This document shows positions 7,201 to 13,771 of a DNA stretch of 17,536 bases, one piece after another. Below the pieces are notes generated by a model that saw nothing but the letters and a program-made list of their open reading frames with translations, searched no databases and had not been told where the DNA came from. The stretch's first letter is position 1. Each line of letters begins with the position of its first letter. The position numbers and the translations under genes were made by a program. Source of the DNA: JAACPR01 sp964598245 (GTDB taxonomy: Bacteria > Patescibacteriota > Minisyncoccia > Phycocordibacterales > JAACPR01); the NCBI GenBank assembly GCA_964598245.1, contig CAZRAX010000007.1:1-17536 (forward strand). The letters run 5' to 3'.

Positions 7201-7833
7201 TTAATTCTTTAAGACAACAATCTCTCCTTCTCTACCCTCTAAATCCTTTTTCTTAATTGTAAGTTTTTCAATCGGCTTGATATCTTCTTGCCCACCTTCC
7301 TTGAGAAAATCTTTCAAGGCATTTTTATCACCAATTTCTCCATAATGAATCGGAATAATGATTTTGGGTTCTCTTTTAACGGCAACCTTGTAAGCGTCAG
7401 AACTATTCAGTACTCCATCTCCGCCAATTGGAACAAACAAAATATCTGCCTCACCAAGCTCTTCTTTGATATCGGGATCTAATTCTGTCTGATCAAGAGC
7501 ACCAAGATAAGCAATGTTAACACCATCAATCGTAATTGAATAAATAGTATTATTTGATTCTTTACCATCATAATTAGTTTTAGTTAAAAACCCTCTAACA
7601 AAAAAGTCTTTGATCTCGTATTCTCCAGGGCCCTTGATAACAAAAGATTCTTTATCGCCTCTTGATGTTGTTTCAAAACCATTTAGATTTGGATGGTTGG
7701 TTGTAACCAAAGTAATATCAGCACCGAAACTGGTATTAGAAAATTTTGATTTCTTTGATGGTGGGTTAAAGGCAATTGTATAATCACCCTGAGTGATTTT
7801 AATAGCCTCAACTCCATGATATGTAATAACCAT
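7201..7833 (-). CDS. Metallo-beta-lactamase-fold protein (UlaG-like) with degenerate metal motif
   Basis: A 210-residue protein of the size and layout of UlaG-like MBL-fold proteins: YHGVEAIKI at the start, GPGEYE at 68-73, GALDQ at 111-115 and PIHYGE at 161-166. The usual HxHxDH metal motif aligns with TTNHPNLN (44-51). Only His47 of its three histidines survives, and the aspartate is Asn49. His163 and Asp114 remain. It may have lost hydrolase activity or bind one metal atypically. Family membership is well supported; substrate and activity are unknown. It is the first gene of a two-gene unit with the membrane protein downstream. Confidence 0.8.
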   Translation of the reverse strand: MVITYHGVEAIKITQGDYTIAFNPPSKKSKFSNTSFGADITLVTTNHPNLNGFETTSRGDKESFVIKGPGEYEIKDFFVRGFLTKTNYDGKESNNTIYSITIDGVNIAYLGALDQTELDPDIKEELGEADILFVPIGGDGVLNSSDAYKVAVKREPKIIIPIHYGEIGDKNALKDFLKEGGQEDIKPIEKLTIKKKDLEGREGEIVVLKN

Positions 7834-7841
7834 AGGTGCCC

Positions 7842-7850
7842 ATTATAACA
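7842..7850 (-). promoter_or_regulatory. Extended -10 promoter of the MBL-fold gene, leaderless type
   Basis: The minus strand reads TGTTATAAT, a perfect -10 with TGn extension, ending 8 nt before the ATG at 7833. The mRNA would have at most 1-2 nt of leader. Confidence 0.65.
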
Positions 7851-7892
7851 TATCTAATGAAAATTTCATCTTTATATTATTTCAAAATAGAC

Positions 7893-7923
7893 TTTACTTA
7901 ATAGAAAAAATAGGTAAGATAAT
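7893..7923 (+). promoter_or_regulatory. Candidate promoter of the S1 transcript
   Basis: TTTACT (7893-7898) and GATAAT (7918-7923) are separated by 19 bp and would start transcription near 7930, just before the structured leader. The spacing is long and the hexamers imperfect. TATTAA near 7985 with TTGGCA at 7963 is an alternative, but it would cut the leader in half. Confidence 0.35.
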
Positions 7924-7943
7924 ATTTACTCTAATTATTAGCC

Positions 7944-8070
7944 GAGTTTATAGTAACCCTTGTTGGCAAGCAGATTCACAATTTTATTAAAATGAATCAG
8001 CATACAGAAATCCCAGAAACGATTGTACGGACCACAAGACCTATAAGCTTTTTTGCTTTTTAGAGCAAAA
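7944..8070 (+). promoter_or_regulatory. Structured leader RNA of the ribosomal protein S1 gene
   Basis: Four helices can be drawn by eye. The closing stem pairs 7944-7953 with 8041-8050 (10 pairs, two G-U). It continues after an internal loop with 7959-7966 against 8032-8038 (CTTGTTGG/CCACAAG, one bulge). An inner hairpin at 7970-8001 has GC/GC, an A-A mismatch, GATTC/GAATC, a three-base bulge and ATTTT/AAAAT. A last hairpin, TTTTGCT (8051-8057) with AGCAAAA (8064-8070), abuts the closing stem and ends 5 nt before the S1 ATG. The region is richer in G and C than the intergenic DNA before it. In E. coli S1 represses its own translation through its mRNA leader, so autoregulation is the natural guess. 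No known Rfam family was recognised. Confidence 0.6.
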
Positions 8071-8075
8071 TTATT

Positions 8076-9149
8076 ATGGAAAAAGAAAAAACACAAAAAT
8101 TAATGGATAATTATCTTCAAGATTCGCCTAATCCACCCAAAAATGGTGATTTAGTAGAAGGATTAGTTGTTGCTATTGATAAAGCTTCAATTTATGTAGA
8201 TATTCCACCTTTTGGAACTGGAATTATCTATGGTCGAGAATACATTATTGCTCGAGATATTATTAGAAAAATTCATGTTGGCGACAGTGTATCTGCTAAA
8301 ATCGTTGATCTTGAAAATGAAGATGGATATATTGAATTATCACTAAAAGAAGCCAAACAAGCTTTGATTTGGGGAGAAGTCGAAGAAGCGATAAAAGATA
8401 AGAACCCTCTAGAATTAGTCGTTCAAGATGCTAACAAAGGAGGCCTGCTTTTGAATTGGCAAGGGCTACAAGGTTTTCTACCTGCTTCTCAATTAAAAAC
8501 AGAACATTACCCTCGTGTAACAGATGGGGACAAAATGAAAATTTTGGAAGAATTAAAAAAATTGATTGGACAAAAAATTGCCGTAACTATTATTGGTGCA
8601 ACACCAGAAGATGGAAAACTAGTATTTTCAGAAAAAGATGTTATTGAGCAAAAGGAAGCCCTAGAGGAAGTTGAGAAATACAAAGTTGGCGATATTTTAG
8701 ATGGAGAAGTTACCGGAGTTGTTGATTTTGGAATTTTTGTTAAAGTCAATAAAAATCTAGAAGGGCTAGTACATATCTCTGAAATTGATTGGTCACTTGT
8801 AGAAGATCCAAGACAACATGTCGGGGTCGGAGATCAAGTTAAAGTCAAAGTTATTGAAGTCAAAGATGGAAAAGTTTCTCTTTCTATCAAAGGACTAACT
8901 GAAAACCCATGGAATGAAGCTGGTAAAAAATACAAAAAAGGAGAAAGTGTCAAAGGAGCTATTATTAAATACAACAAGCATGGTGCGCTTGCTTCAATTG
9001 AAGAAGGAGTTGCAGGATTAGTTCATGTTTCTGATTTTGAAAATCAAGACAAATTAAAAGAAAGTTTAGAGCTTGGAAAAGTTTACGATTTTGAAATTAC
9101 TTTGTTTGATCCAAAAGAACAAAAGATGACATTAGCTTTAAAAGCTTAA
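8076..9149 (+). CDS. rpsA: 30S ribosomal protein S1, four S1 domains
   Basis: A 357-residue protein made of four S1/OB-fold RNA-binding repeats, at about residues 22-95, 105-190, 200-276 and 288-357. The third is the most canonical (VGDILDGEVTGVVDFGIFVKV...LEGLVHISEI...VGDQVKVKVIEV). The second is divergent (LLLNWQGLQGFLPASQL). E. coli S1 has six domains, while four-domain forms occur in Firmicutes and many Patescibacteria. It binds mRNA on the 30S subunit and helps initiation, which could matter where Shine-Dalgarno sequences are rare. No such sequence precedes its ATG; instead the end of the leader hairpin lies 5 nt upstream. The gene stands alone and is convergent with pth. Confidence 0.92.
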   Translation: MEKEKTQKLMDNYLQDSPNPPKNGDLVEGLVVAIDKASIYVDIPPFGTGIIYGREYIIARDIIRKIHVGDSVSAKIVDLENEDGYIELSLKEAKQALIWGEVEEAIKDKNPLELVVQDANKGGLLLNWQGLQGFLPASQLKTEHYPRVTDGDKMKILEELKKLIGQKIAVTIIGATPEDGKLVFSEKDVIEQKEALEEVEKYKVGDILDGEVTGVVDFGIFVKVNKNLEGLVHISEIDWSLVEDPRQHVGVGDQVKVKVIEVKDGKVSLSIKGLTENPWNEAGKKYKKGESVKGAIIKYNKHGALASIEEGVAGLVHVSDFENQDKLKESLELGKVYDFEITLFDPKEQKMTLALKA

Positions 9150-9157
9150 TCAATAAG

Positions 9158-9308
9158 AAACCACCCACAAACATTATTCCTAAAACACGAATCAGCGACC
9201 TACTCGGGTCGCTGTTCTCGTCTCGGACGAACTCTTAATTTATTCGACAAAATGGTTCGGCCCGTTCGTCCTGCGACAGGTTTTATAAATAATGTTTGTG
9301 GATGGTTT
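9158..9308. repeat. 151-bp GC-rich inverted-repeat element between convergent genes
   Basis: A 21-bp inverted repeat (9158-9178 and 9288-9308, one mismatch) frames a GC-rich interior holding further perfect palindromes. CAGCGACC (9193-9200) pairs with GGTCGCTG (9207-9214), GGACGAAC (9225-9232) with GTTCGTCC (9264-9271), and CCTG with CAGG (9270-9280). No clear target-site duplication is seen. None of the hairpins is followed by a good T-run, so a plain terminator is not convincing. It may be a MITE-like repeat, a bidirectional transcription block or a structured RNA. There is no gene in 9150-9317. Confidence 0.75.
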
Positions 9309-9317
9309 GGTGATGAT

Positions 9318-9929
9318 TTAATTATACCCATTCATTGCTTTCAAATACCCAAACTGAATGACTTCTTCAATCGCGTCAACAGTTTTCTTTTGAATTTTTT
9401 TAATTTCTTTCTCTTCTTTCGGAGAGAATTTACCTAAAACATGCTTGACGACGGCATCTTCTCCTTTTGGTTTTTTAATTTTTCCAGTTGGAGTCGTTGG
9501 TGAAATTCCGATTTTGATTCTAATAAAATCTTTAGTCTTGATTGAGCGAATTACAGATTCAATCCCCTTGTGTCCCCCACTCTTTTTCCCAAAAACAATT
9601 TTAGCCGTTCCAATCCCCATGTCTAAATCATCATGAATAATAATTAAATTTTTGGCTTTTTTTACACTAGTTATAATTTTTTTTAAAGAGTTTCCAGATT
9701 TATTCATAAAAGTTTCTGGTAAAATTGCTATCACTTTTTCTTTTTTAGTTTTCTTGCCATTAATACCAGCAATTTCACCTTCAGAAATTAAAGCATTATT
9801 TTTTTTATCAAATTTAAAATCATCAAAATCATTCTTACTGATAAATTTTTCTACTATTTCTCTTCCAATGTTATGACGAGAACTATTATATTCATTTCCT
9901 GGATTTCCCAACCCGACAATATAAAACAT
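9318..9929 (-). CDS. pth: Peptidyl-tRNA hydrolase
   Basis: A 203-residue protein. Pth cleaves peptidyl-tRNA released by drop-off, freeing the tRNA. The family signature is clear: VGLGNPGNEYNSSRHNIG (5-22), with Asn9 and the catalytic His19. PETFMNKSGNSL contains the substrate-binding Asn, HDDLD holds the conserved Asp, and GKKSGGHKGIESV is the C-terminal glycine motif. A small lysine-rich insertion (GKKTKKEKV) sits before the MNKSG strand. Length is near the usual 190-200. It is monocistronic, divergent from lepB and convergent with S1. Confidence 0.95.
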   Translation of the reverse strand: MFYIVGLGNPGNEYNSSRHNIGREIVEKFISKNDFDDFKFDKKNNALISEGEIAGINGKKTKKEKVIAILPETFMNKSGNSLKKIITSVKKAKNLIIIHDDLDMGIGTAKIVFGKKSGGHKGIESVIRSIKTKDFIRIKIGISPTTPTGKIKKPKGEDAVVKHVLGKFSPKEEKEIKKIQKKTVDAIEEVIQFGYLKAMNGYN

Positions 9930-9956
9930 TCTTTACATTATTTTACATAAAAGAAC

Positions 9957-9985
9957 TTGTGTCAAATCAATTTCTAGATTAGAAT
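9957..9985 (+). promoter_or_regulatory. Promoter of lepB, leaderless type
   Basis: TTGTGT (9957-9962) and TAGAAT (9980-9985) are spaced by 17 bp. The -10 box ends 9 nt before the ATG at 9995, so the leader is about 2 nt. This is one of the best-formed promoters in the window. Confidence 0.65.
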
Positions 9986-9994
9986 ACTCTACAA

Positions 9995-10570
9995 ATGTTT
10001 TCTAAAAAACAAACAGAAGAAAAAACTAGTGAAGAATGGTCAGCAATGGAGTTTCTAAAGTTTGTTTTAATTACAATTGCAATTGTTTTACCAATTAGAT
10101 TTTATGTAGTACAACCTTTTGTAGTTAATGGTGCATCAATGTCACCAACTTTTGAAACAGGTCAATATTTGATTGTCGACCAGCTAACTTATCAATTTTC
10201 TGATCCAAAAAGAGGTGATGTTATCATTTTTAGATATCCTAATGAACCATCAAAATTTTTTATTAAAAGAGTTATTGGTTTACCTGGAGAAACAATAACT
10301 ATCGACGGAGAAGAAATAGAAATTCTAAAAAATGATGGGCAAACAACAATCCTAAACGAACCATACATAGAACTTAAAAAAAACTCTTACCTAAAAGTTG
10401 ATTTAAATGCCAACAATTTTTTTGTTATGGGCGACAATCGTGATGCAAGTCTAGATTCAAGAATTTGGGGGCCACTTGATAAAAAATATATTGTGGGGAG
10501 GGCTTATATTAGATTATTGCCAATTAACGAATTAGATTATTTACCAGGAGAGTTTAATTTTAATAATTAA
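9995..10570 (+). CDS. lepB: Signal peptidase I
   Basis: A 191-residue membrane protease that removes signal peptides from exported proteins. One N-terminal membrane helix is at about 20-40, then the boxes in order: NGASMSPTF with catalytic Ser48, KRGDVIIFRYP, FIKRVIGLPGE with the general-base Lys91, and FVMGDNRDASLDSR (143-156). The short form with one helix is like Gram-positive SipS rather than E. coli LepB. It is the natural processor of the signal peptides on pilins at 613, 1670 and 2129. The HisRS-like gene follows 13 bp later and is likely co-transcribed. Confidence 0.95.
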   Translation: MFSKKQTEEKTSEEWSAMEFLKFVLITIAIVLPIRFYVVQPFVVNGASMSPTFETGQYLIVDQLTYQFSDPKRGDVIIFRYPNEPSKFFIKRVIGLPGETITIDGEEIEILKNDGQTTILNEPYIELKKNSYLKVDLNANNFFVMGDNRDASLDSRIWGPLDKKYIVGRAYIRLLPINELDYLPGEFNFNN

Positions 10571-10583
10571 TAATTAGAAAAAT

Positions 10584-11744
10584 ATGAGTAAAAAAAATAA
10601 CATTCTTCAATCAGCTGTTACCGCAAAATATTTTGGTTTTAATATTTCAAAAAAAATTACGGTAAAAAAAGAAGATATCCAAACTACAAAAAATGCTCAA
10701 AAAGATGTTGGGTATTTGGATGAAAACCTTTTCCCAATGGAAGAAGCTATCGCAATTTTAAAAAGTTATAAAGAAGATTTGGATAATGGAAAAATTGAAC
10801 CCTTGTTATTTTATAGTGAAGGTAGTTTTTCTGGTAATCACAAAAAAAAGAGGAAAAAAAATAATGAGGAAATATTAAATTTTCATATCATTAATGACCC
10901 CAAAAGTATCGCCGATGCACTATTAATCAAAATGGCTCAGGTTATTTTAGCCGAAAGTGGTATAAAAAATATTTGTGTCAGGATCAACAATGTCGGTGGT
11001 AAAGAAGCCCAAAATGCATTTCTAAGAGAAGCAACTAATTATTATCGAAAAAATATTAATAATATGAATGCTAATTGTCGGCAATTTTTCAAAGAAGGGG
11101 TTCACAATCTAATGTCAAAAGGCAGGAAAAAATGTTCGGAAATTCATGAAAATGCACCGAAAACAATGGATTTCTTGGGAGATGAAACTAGAAAAAATTT
11201 CAGTCAAATATTAGAATTTTTGGAAACAATGTCTATCCCCTATGAAATCAACTCTTTTGTTTTGGGTGATCAAAATTATTCTAGTCATACAGTTTTTGAA
11301 ATTGTAGATTTAGAAACAAATAAAATTATTGGTGCAGGAACTAGATATAATTTACTTTATAAAAAAATTGGTACTAGAAAAGAAATTCCTGCCGTTGGAA
11401 TGATTTTAAATGTACCAGAACAAAAAAAATTCACTGAAAGGATAATTACAAAAATTGAAAAAACCCAAAATTTCTTTGCTCAAATTGGATATGAGGCCAA
11501 ACTTAATTCTCTTAATATAATTGATGATTTGAGAAAAAATAATATTGCCATAAAACATAAAATATACAGAGACAGGTTATCAACTCAAATTGCTGCTGCC
11601 AAAAAAGCAGACTCTGAAATATTAGTTATTATTGGCCAAAAAGAAGCTATGGAAAATACCGCGATTATAAGAGATAAAGATAATAAATCACAAAAAATTA
11701 TACATACTAAAGATTTAATAAAAACTTTAAAATCAAATACCTAG
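10584..11744 (+). CDS. HisRS-like (class II aminoacyl-tRNA synthetase paralogue), probably non-catalytic
   Basis: A 386-residue protein. Middle and end match histidyl-tRNA synthetase: SIADALLIKMAQVILAESGI (108-127), NICVRINNVG (129-138), APKTMDFLGDETRKNFSQIL (191-210), TVFEIVD, GAGTRYNLL (250-258) and IPAVGMILNV. A C-terminal anticodon-binding domain runs from about 295 (NNIAIKHKIYRDRLSTQIAAAKKA, 319-342, then EILVIIGQKEA). Key catalytic parts are altered. Motif 2 arginine is absent from FYSEGSFSG (76-84), the HisRS RGLDYY signature is replaced by LGDQNYSSH (227-235), and motif 3 arginine is missing (NVPE). A lysine-rich stretch is at 87-92. It probably lacks aminoacylation activity. HisZ is an analogy, but HisZ usually lacks the anticodon domain kept here. 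tRNA binding or a regulatory role is possible. Confidence 0.8.
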   Translation: MSKKNNILQSAVTAKYFGFNISKKITVKKEDIQTTKNAQKDVGYLDENLFPMEEAIAILKSYKEDLDNGKIEPLLFYSEGSFSGNHKKKRKKNNEEILNFHIINDPKSIADALLIKMAQVILAESGIKNICVRINNVGGKEAQNAFLREATNYYRKNINNMNANCRQFFKEGVHNLMSKGRKKCSEIHENAPKTMDFLGDETRKNFSQILEFLETMSIPYEINSFVLGDQNYSSHTVFEIVDLETNKIIGAGTRYNLLYKKIGTRKEIPAVGMILNVPEQKKFTERIITKIEKTQNFFAQIGYEAKLNSLNIIDDLRKNNIAIKHKIYRDRLSTQIAAAKKADSEILVIIGQKEAMENTAIIRDKDNKSQKIIHTKDLIKTLKSNT

Positions 11745-11761
11745 TATTGCTATAAAATCGC

Positions 11762-11770
11762 TGTTATGAT
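11762..11770 (+). promoter_or_regulatory. Extended -10 promoter of the S21-ybeY unit
   Basis: TGTTATGAT is a TGn-extended -10 box 21 nt before the ATG at 11792, predicting a leader of about 15 nt without a Shine-Dalgarno sequence. No convincing -35 box is seen. Confidence 0.45.
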
Positions 11771-11791
11771 AAGGTATCACTCATAAAAAAT

Positions 11792-12040
11792 ATGGCGAAA
11801 AATGTTGAAGTAACAAAAAAGAAAAACGAAAGTAACATCAGCTTGTTAAAAAGATTCACAAAAAAAGTCCAAGAATCCGGTGTTATTAAAAAGTCAAAAT
11901 CTATCAGATACCAAGATAGACCTCAATCTGACTATGTCAAAAAAAAGAAACGCCTAAAATCCCTAGACAAAACAGCGGAAATTCAAAAGAAAATTAAACT
12001 TGGTAAATTCACAGTCACCAACAAAAGAGGTCACCGTTAA
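11792..12040 (+). CDS. rpsU: 30S ribosomal protein S21
   Basis: An 82-residue, very basic protein. The core SNISLLKRFTKKVQESGVIKK (14-34) matches the S21 pattern of hydrophobic residues followed by LRRFKRxxxxxGVL. The basic helix SIRYQDRPQSDYVKKKKRL corresponds to the R..YEKPT..RK segment. The N-terminus is about 10 residues longer than in E. coli and the C-terminus is extended and basic. S21 sits near the 3' end of 16S rRNA and helps initiation. ybeY begins 1 nt after its stop, which ties it to 16S 3'-end maturation. Confidence 0.85.
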   Translation: MAKNVEVTKKKNESNISLLKRFTKKVQESGVIKKSKSIRYQDRPQSDYVKKKKRLKSLDKTAEIQKKIKLGKFTVTNKRGHR

Positions 12041-12041
12041 A

Positions 12042-12416
12042 ATGTTAGACACCTTAAATCTATCAAAAATTAAAAACCCCATTCCGCAGAAAAAATTTTT
12101 AGAAATAAAAAACTCTGTTCTTGGTAACAAATATCAACTTTCTTTAGTACTAGTTAATAATCAAGAATCGAAAAAAATTAATCGAAGGAATCGAAAAAAA
12201 AATAAAGCTTCAAATATTTTAAGTTTTCCTATCGAAAAAAATTTTGGAGAAATTTTCCTGAATTTAGAAACAAAACCAGAAGCTAAAAAATTTGAAATGT
12301 CTTGGAGAAAATATTTAACCTTTTTATTCATTCATGGATGTCTTCATTTAAAAGGATACGACCATGGCCCAAAAATGGAAAAAGAAGAGCAAAAATTACT
12401 AAAAAAATTATATTAG
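12042..12416 (+). CDS. ybeY: Endoribonuclease YbeY (16S rRNA maturation)
   Basis: A 124-residue metal-dependent RNase needed for 16S 3'-end processing and ribosome quality control. NILSFP (58-63) is the conserved strand motif, and FIHGCLHLKGYDH (96-108) is the zinc site with His98, His102 and His108. I start at the ATG 12042, 1 nt after the S21 stop. The open frame extends to 12000, but that would overlap S21 and add non-conserved residues. It is shorter than E. coli YbeY (about 155) through a compact N-terminal half. Confidence 0.92.
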   Translation: MLDTLNLSKIKNPIPQKKFLEIKNSVLGNKYQLSLVLVNNQESKKINRRNRKKNKASNILSFPIEKNFGEIFLNLETKPEAKKFEMSWRKYLTFLFIHGCLHLKGYDHGPKMEKEEQKLLKKLY

Positions 12417-12449
12417 ACTTATTAACATGCAAAATGTCATTTTTTTTAT

Positions 12450-12455
12450 TAGAAT
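12450..12455 (+). promoter_or_regulatory. Candidate -10 box of ftsA
   Basis: TAGAAT lies 13 nt before the ATG at 12469, after a T-rich tract, predicting a leader of about 6 nt. GATAAT at 12461 is too close to serve this start. Confidence 0.4.
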
Positions 12456-12468
12456 AGATAGATAATCT

Positions 12469-13665
12469 ATGAAAAAATTTGCAGTCGGAATCGACATTGG
12501 AACATATCAAGTTAAAGTTGTTATTTCAGAATATAACACTAACCCCCACATGCCTAAAATAATTGGTGTTGGTTTTTCTCAATCCAAAGGACTTCGACAT
12601 GGATATATAATTAATCAAACTGATGCGGTCAAAAGCATTAGGAAAGCAATCAAACAAGCAGAGAAGGATGCTCGAGTCAGGGTAGAGAAAGCATATATCT
12701 CAATTGGAGGAGTTGGTCTTTCTAGTGAAATTTCAACTGGGAGTGTTGTGATATCAAGGGCTGACAATGAAATCACTGATTTAGATATTGAAAAAGCAAT
12801 GAAAGATAGTCAAGATAATTTACCCAAAAACTTTATTCAAAATAGAAGAATTATCCACCCAATTCCAACAGAATACAAAGTTGATGGTAAAAATATTTTA
12901 GGCAACAATCCTGTCGGGATGAAAGGAGTAAAACTCGAAATAAAAGTTTTATATATTACTTGTCTTAATCATCATTTAGAAGAGCTAATCAATACCATTC
13001 AAAATACTGGGATTGAAATTATTGATGTTGTAGCAGCACCACTTGCTGCTGGTTTTGTTACTTTATCTAAAACAGAAAAAATTGCCGGCTGTGTTTTGGC
13101 AAATATTGGTTCAGAGACAGTTTCGATTGTTGTTTACGAAGATGATATTCCAATCTCATTAGAAGTATTTCCAACAGGTGCAAACGATATTACCAACGAC
13201 ATCGCTCTTGGATTAAAAATTTCAATAGAAGAAGCAGAAAAAATTAAAATTGATCGTGATACAGGTTATACTCCATCTGAAATTCCAAAGAAAAAACTCG
13301 ATGACATAGTTCAGGCCAGAATGTCAGAAATTTTTGAATTGATTGATGCACACTTGAAAAAAATAGATAAAAATGAACTATTACCAGCAGGAATTATTAT
13401 AACTGGAGGCGGGTCAAATATGATAGACACAAAAGATTTAGCAAAAGCAAAACTAAAATTACCTTCAAAAATTGCTAAAATTATTAAAAATCAGGGTCAG
13501 CAAAATATCAAGATCAAAGATGCCAGCTGGGCTGTTGCCTATGGCTTGTGTGTTTTTGGACTTTATGCAGATGATTCGGGAGTAATTGGCATTAAAAGTA
13601 GCAAAAAGATATTTAAAACAATTTTAAATTCAATAACGAATTGGTTCAAGAGATTTTTACCTTAA
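12469..13665 (+). CDS. ftsA: Cell division protein FtsA
   Basis: A 398-residue actin-like protein that tethers FtsZ filaments to the membrane. Seen in order: phosphate-1 motif VGIDIGTYQVKVV (6-18), the 1C domain around 80-165, the phosphate-2 region LANIGSETVSIVVY (210-223), adenosine motif GIIITGGGSNM (308-318) and a C-terminal amphipathic membrane-targeting helix FKTILNSITNWFKRFL (382-397). The phosphate-2 region departs from the usual D-I-G-G-G-T: Asp is Asn212 and GGGT is GSET, so nucleotide handling may differ. ftsZ follows after 106 bp with its own promoter. No other dcw genes are present. Confidence 0.95.
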   Translation: MKKFAVGIDIGTYQVKVVISEYNTNPHMPKIIGVGFSQSKGLRHGYIINQTDAVKSIRKAIKQAEKDARVRVEKAYISIGGVGLSSEISTGSVVISRADNEITDLDIEKAMKDSQDNLPKNFIQNRRIIHPIPTEYKVDGKNILGNNPVGMKGVKLEIKVLYITCLNHHLEELINTIQNTGIEIIDVVAAPLAAGFVTLSKTEKIAGCVLANIGSETVSIVVYEDDIPISLEVFPTGANDITNDIALGLKISIEEAEKIKIDRDTGYTPSEIPKKKLDDIVQARMSEIFELIDAHLKKIDKNELLPAGIIITGGGSNMIDTKDLAKAKLKLPSKIAKIIKNQGQQNIKIKDASWAVAYGLCVFGLYADDSGVIGIKSSKKIFKTILNSITNWFKRFLP

Positions 13666-13675
13666 TTTTCAAAAC

Positions 13676-13702
13676 TTGCAGTTTATAAAAAATCCGTATA
13701 AT
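13676..13702 (+). promoter_or_regulatory. Promoter of ftsZ
   Basis: TTGCAG (13676-13681) and a perfect TATAAT (13697-13702) are separated by 15 bp, shorter than the ideal 17. Transcription would start near 13709, giving a leader of about 63 nt, one of the longer ones in the window. Confidence 0.5.
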
Positions 13703-13712
13703 ATGTATAAAA

Positions 13713-13743
13713 CTTAATAAATAAGGGGGATCTTATATTTAAG
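13713..13743 (+). promoter_or_regulatory. Hairpin in the ftsZ leader with a G-rich loop
   Basis: CTTAA (13713-13717) pairs with TTAAG (13739-13743) and ATAAG (13721-13725) with CTTAT (13732-13736), enclosing loop GGGGAT. The AAGGGGGA stretch is Shine-Dalgarno-like but lies over 40 nt before the ATG, so it cannot position that start directly. Its role is unknown. Confidence 0.4.
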
Positions 13744-13771
13744 TAGATTATTAATTAATTTATACAATAAT

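Noticed and set aside
9193..9214. CAGCGACC/GGTCGCTG hairpin as a simple terminator of the S1 gene.
   Set aside because: No T-run follows, and the hairpin is one part of a larger inverted-repeat element.
9445..9876. Plus-strand open frames across pth, and similar antisense frames across gyrA, the solute-binding gene and ftsZ.
   Set aside because: They are opposite-strand shadows of well-conserved genes, with no family resemblance or own promoters.
12000..12041. Earlier start of ybeY at 12000.
   Set aside because: It lies inside the S21 gene and adds 14 residues with no family similarity.
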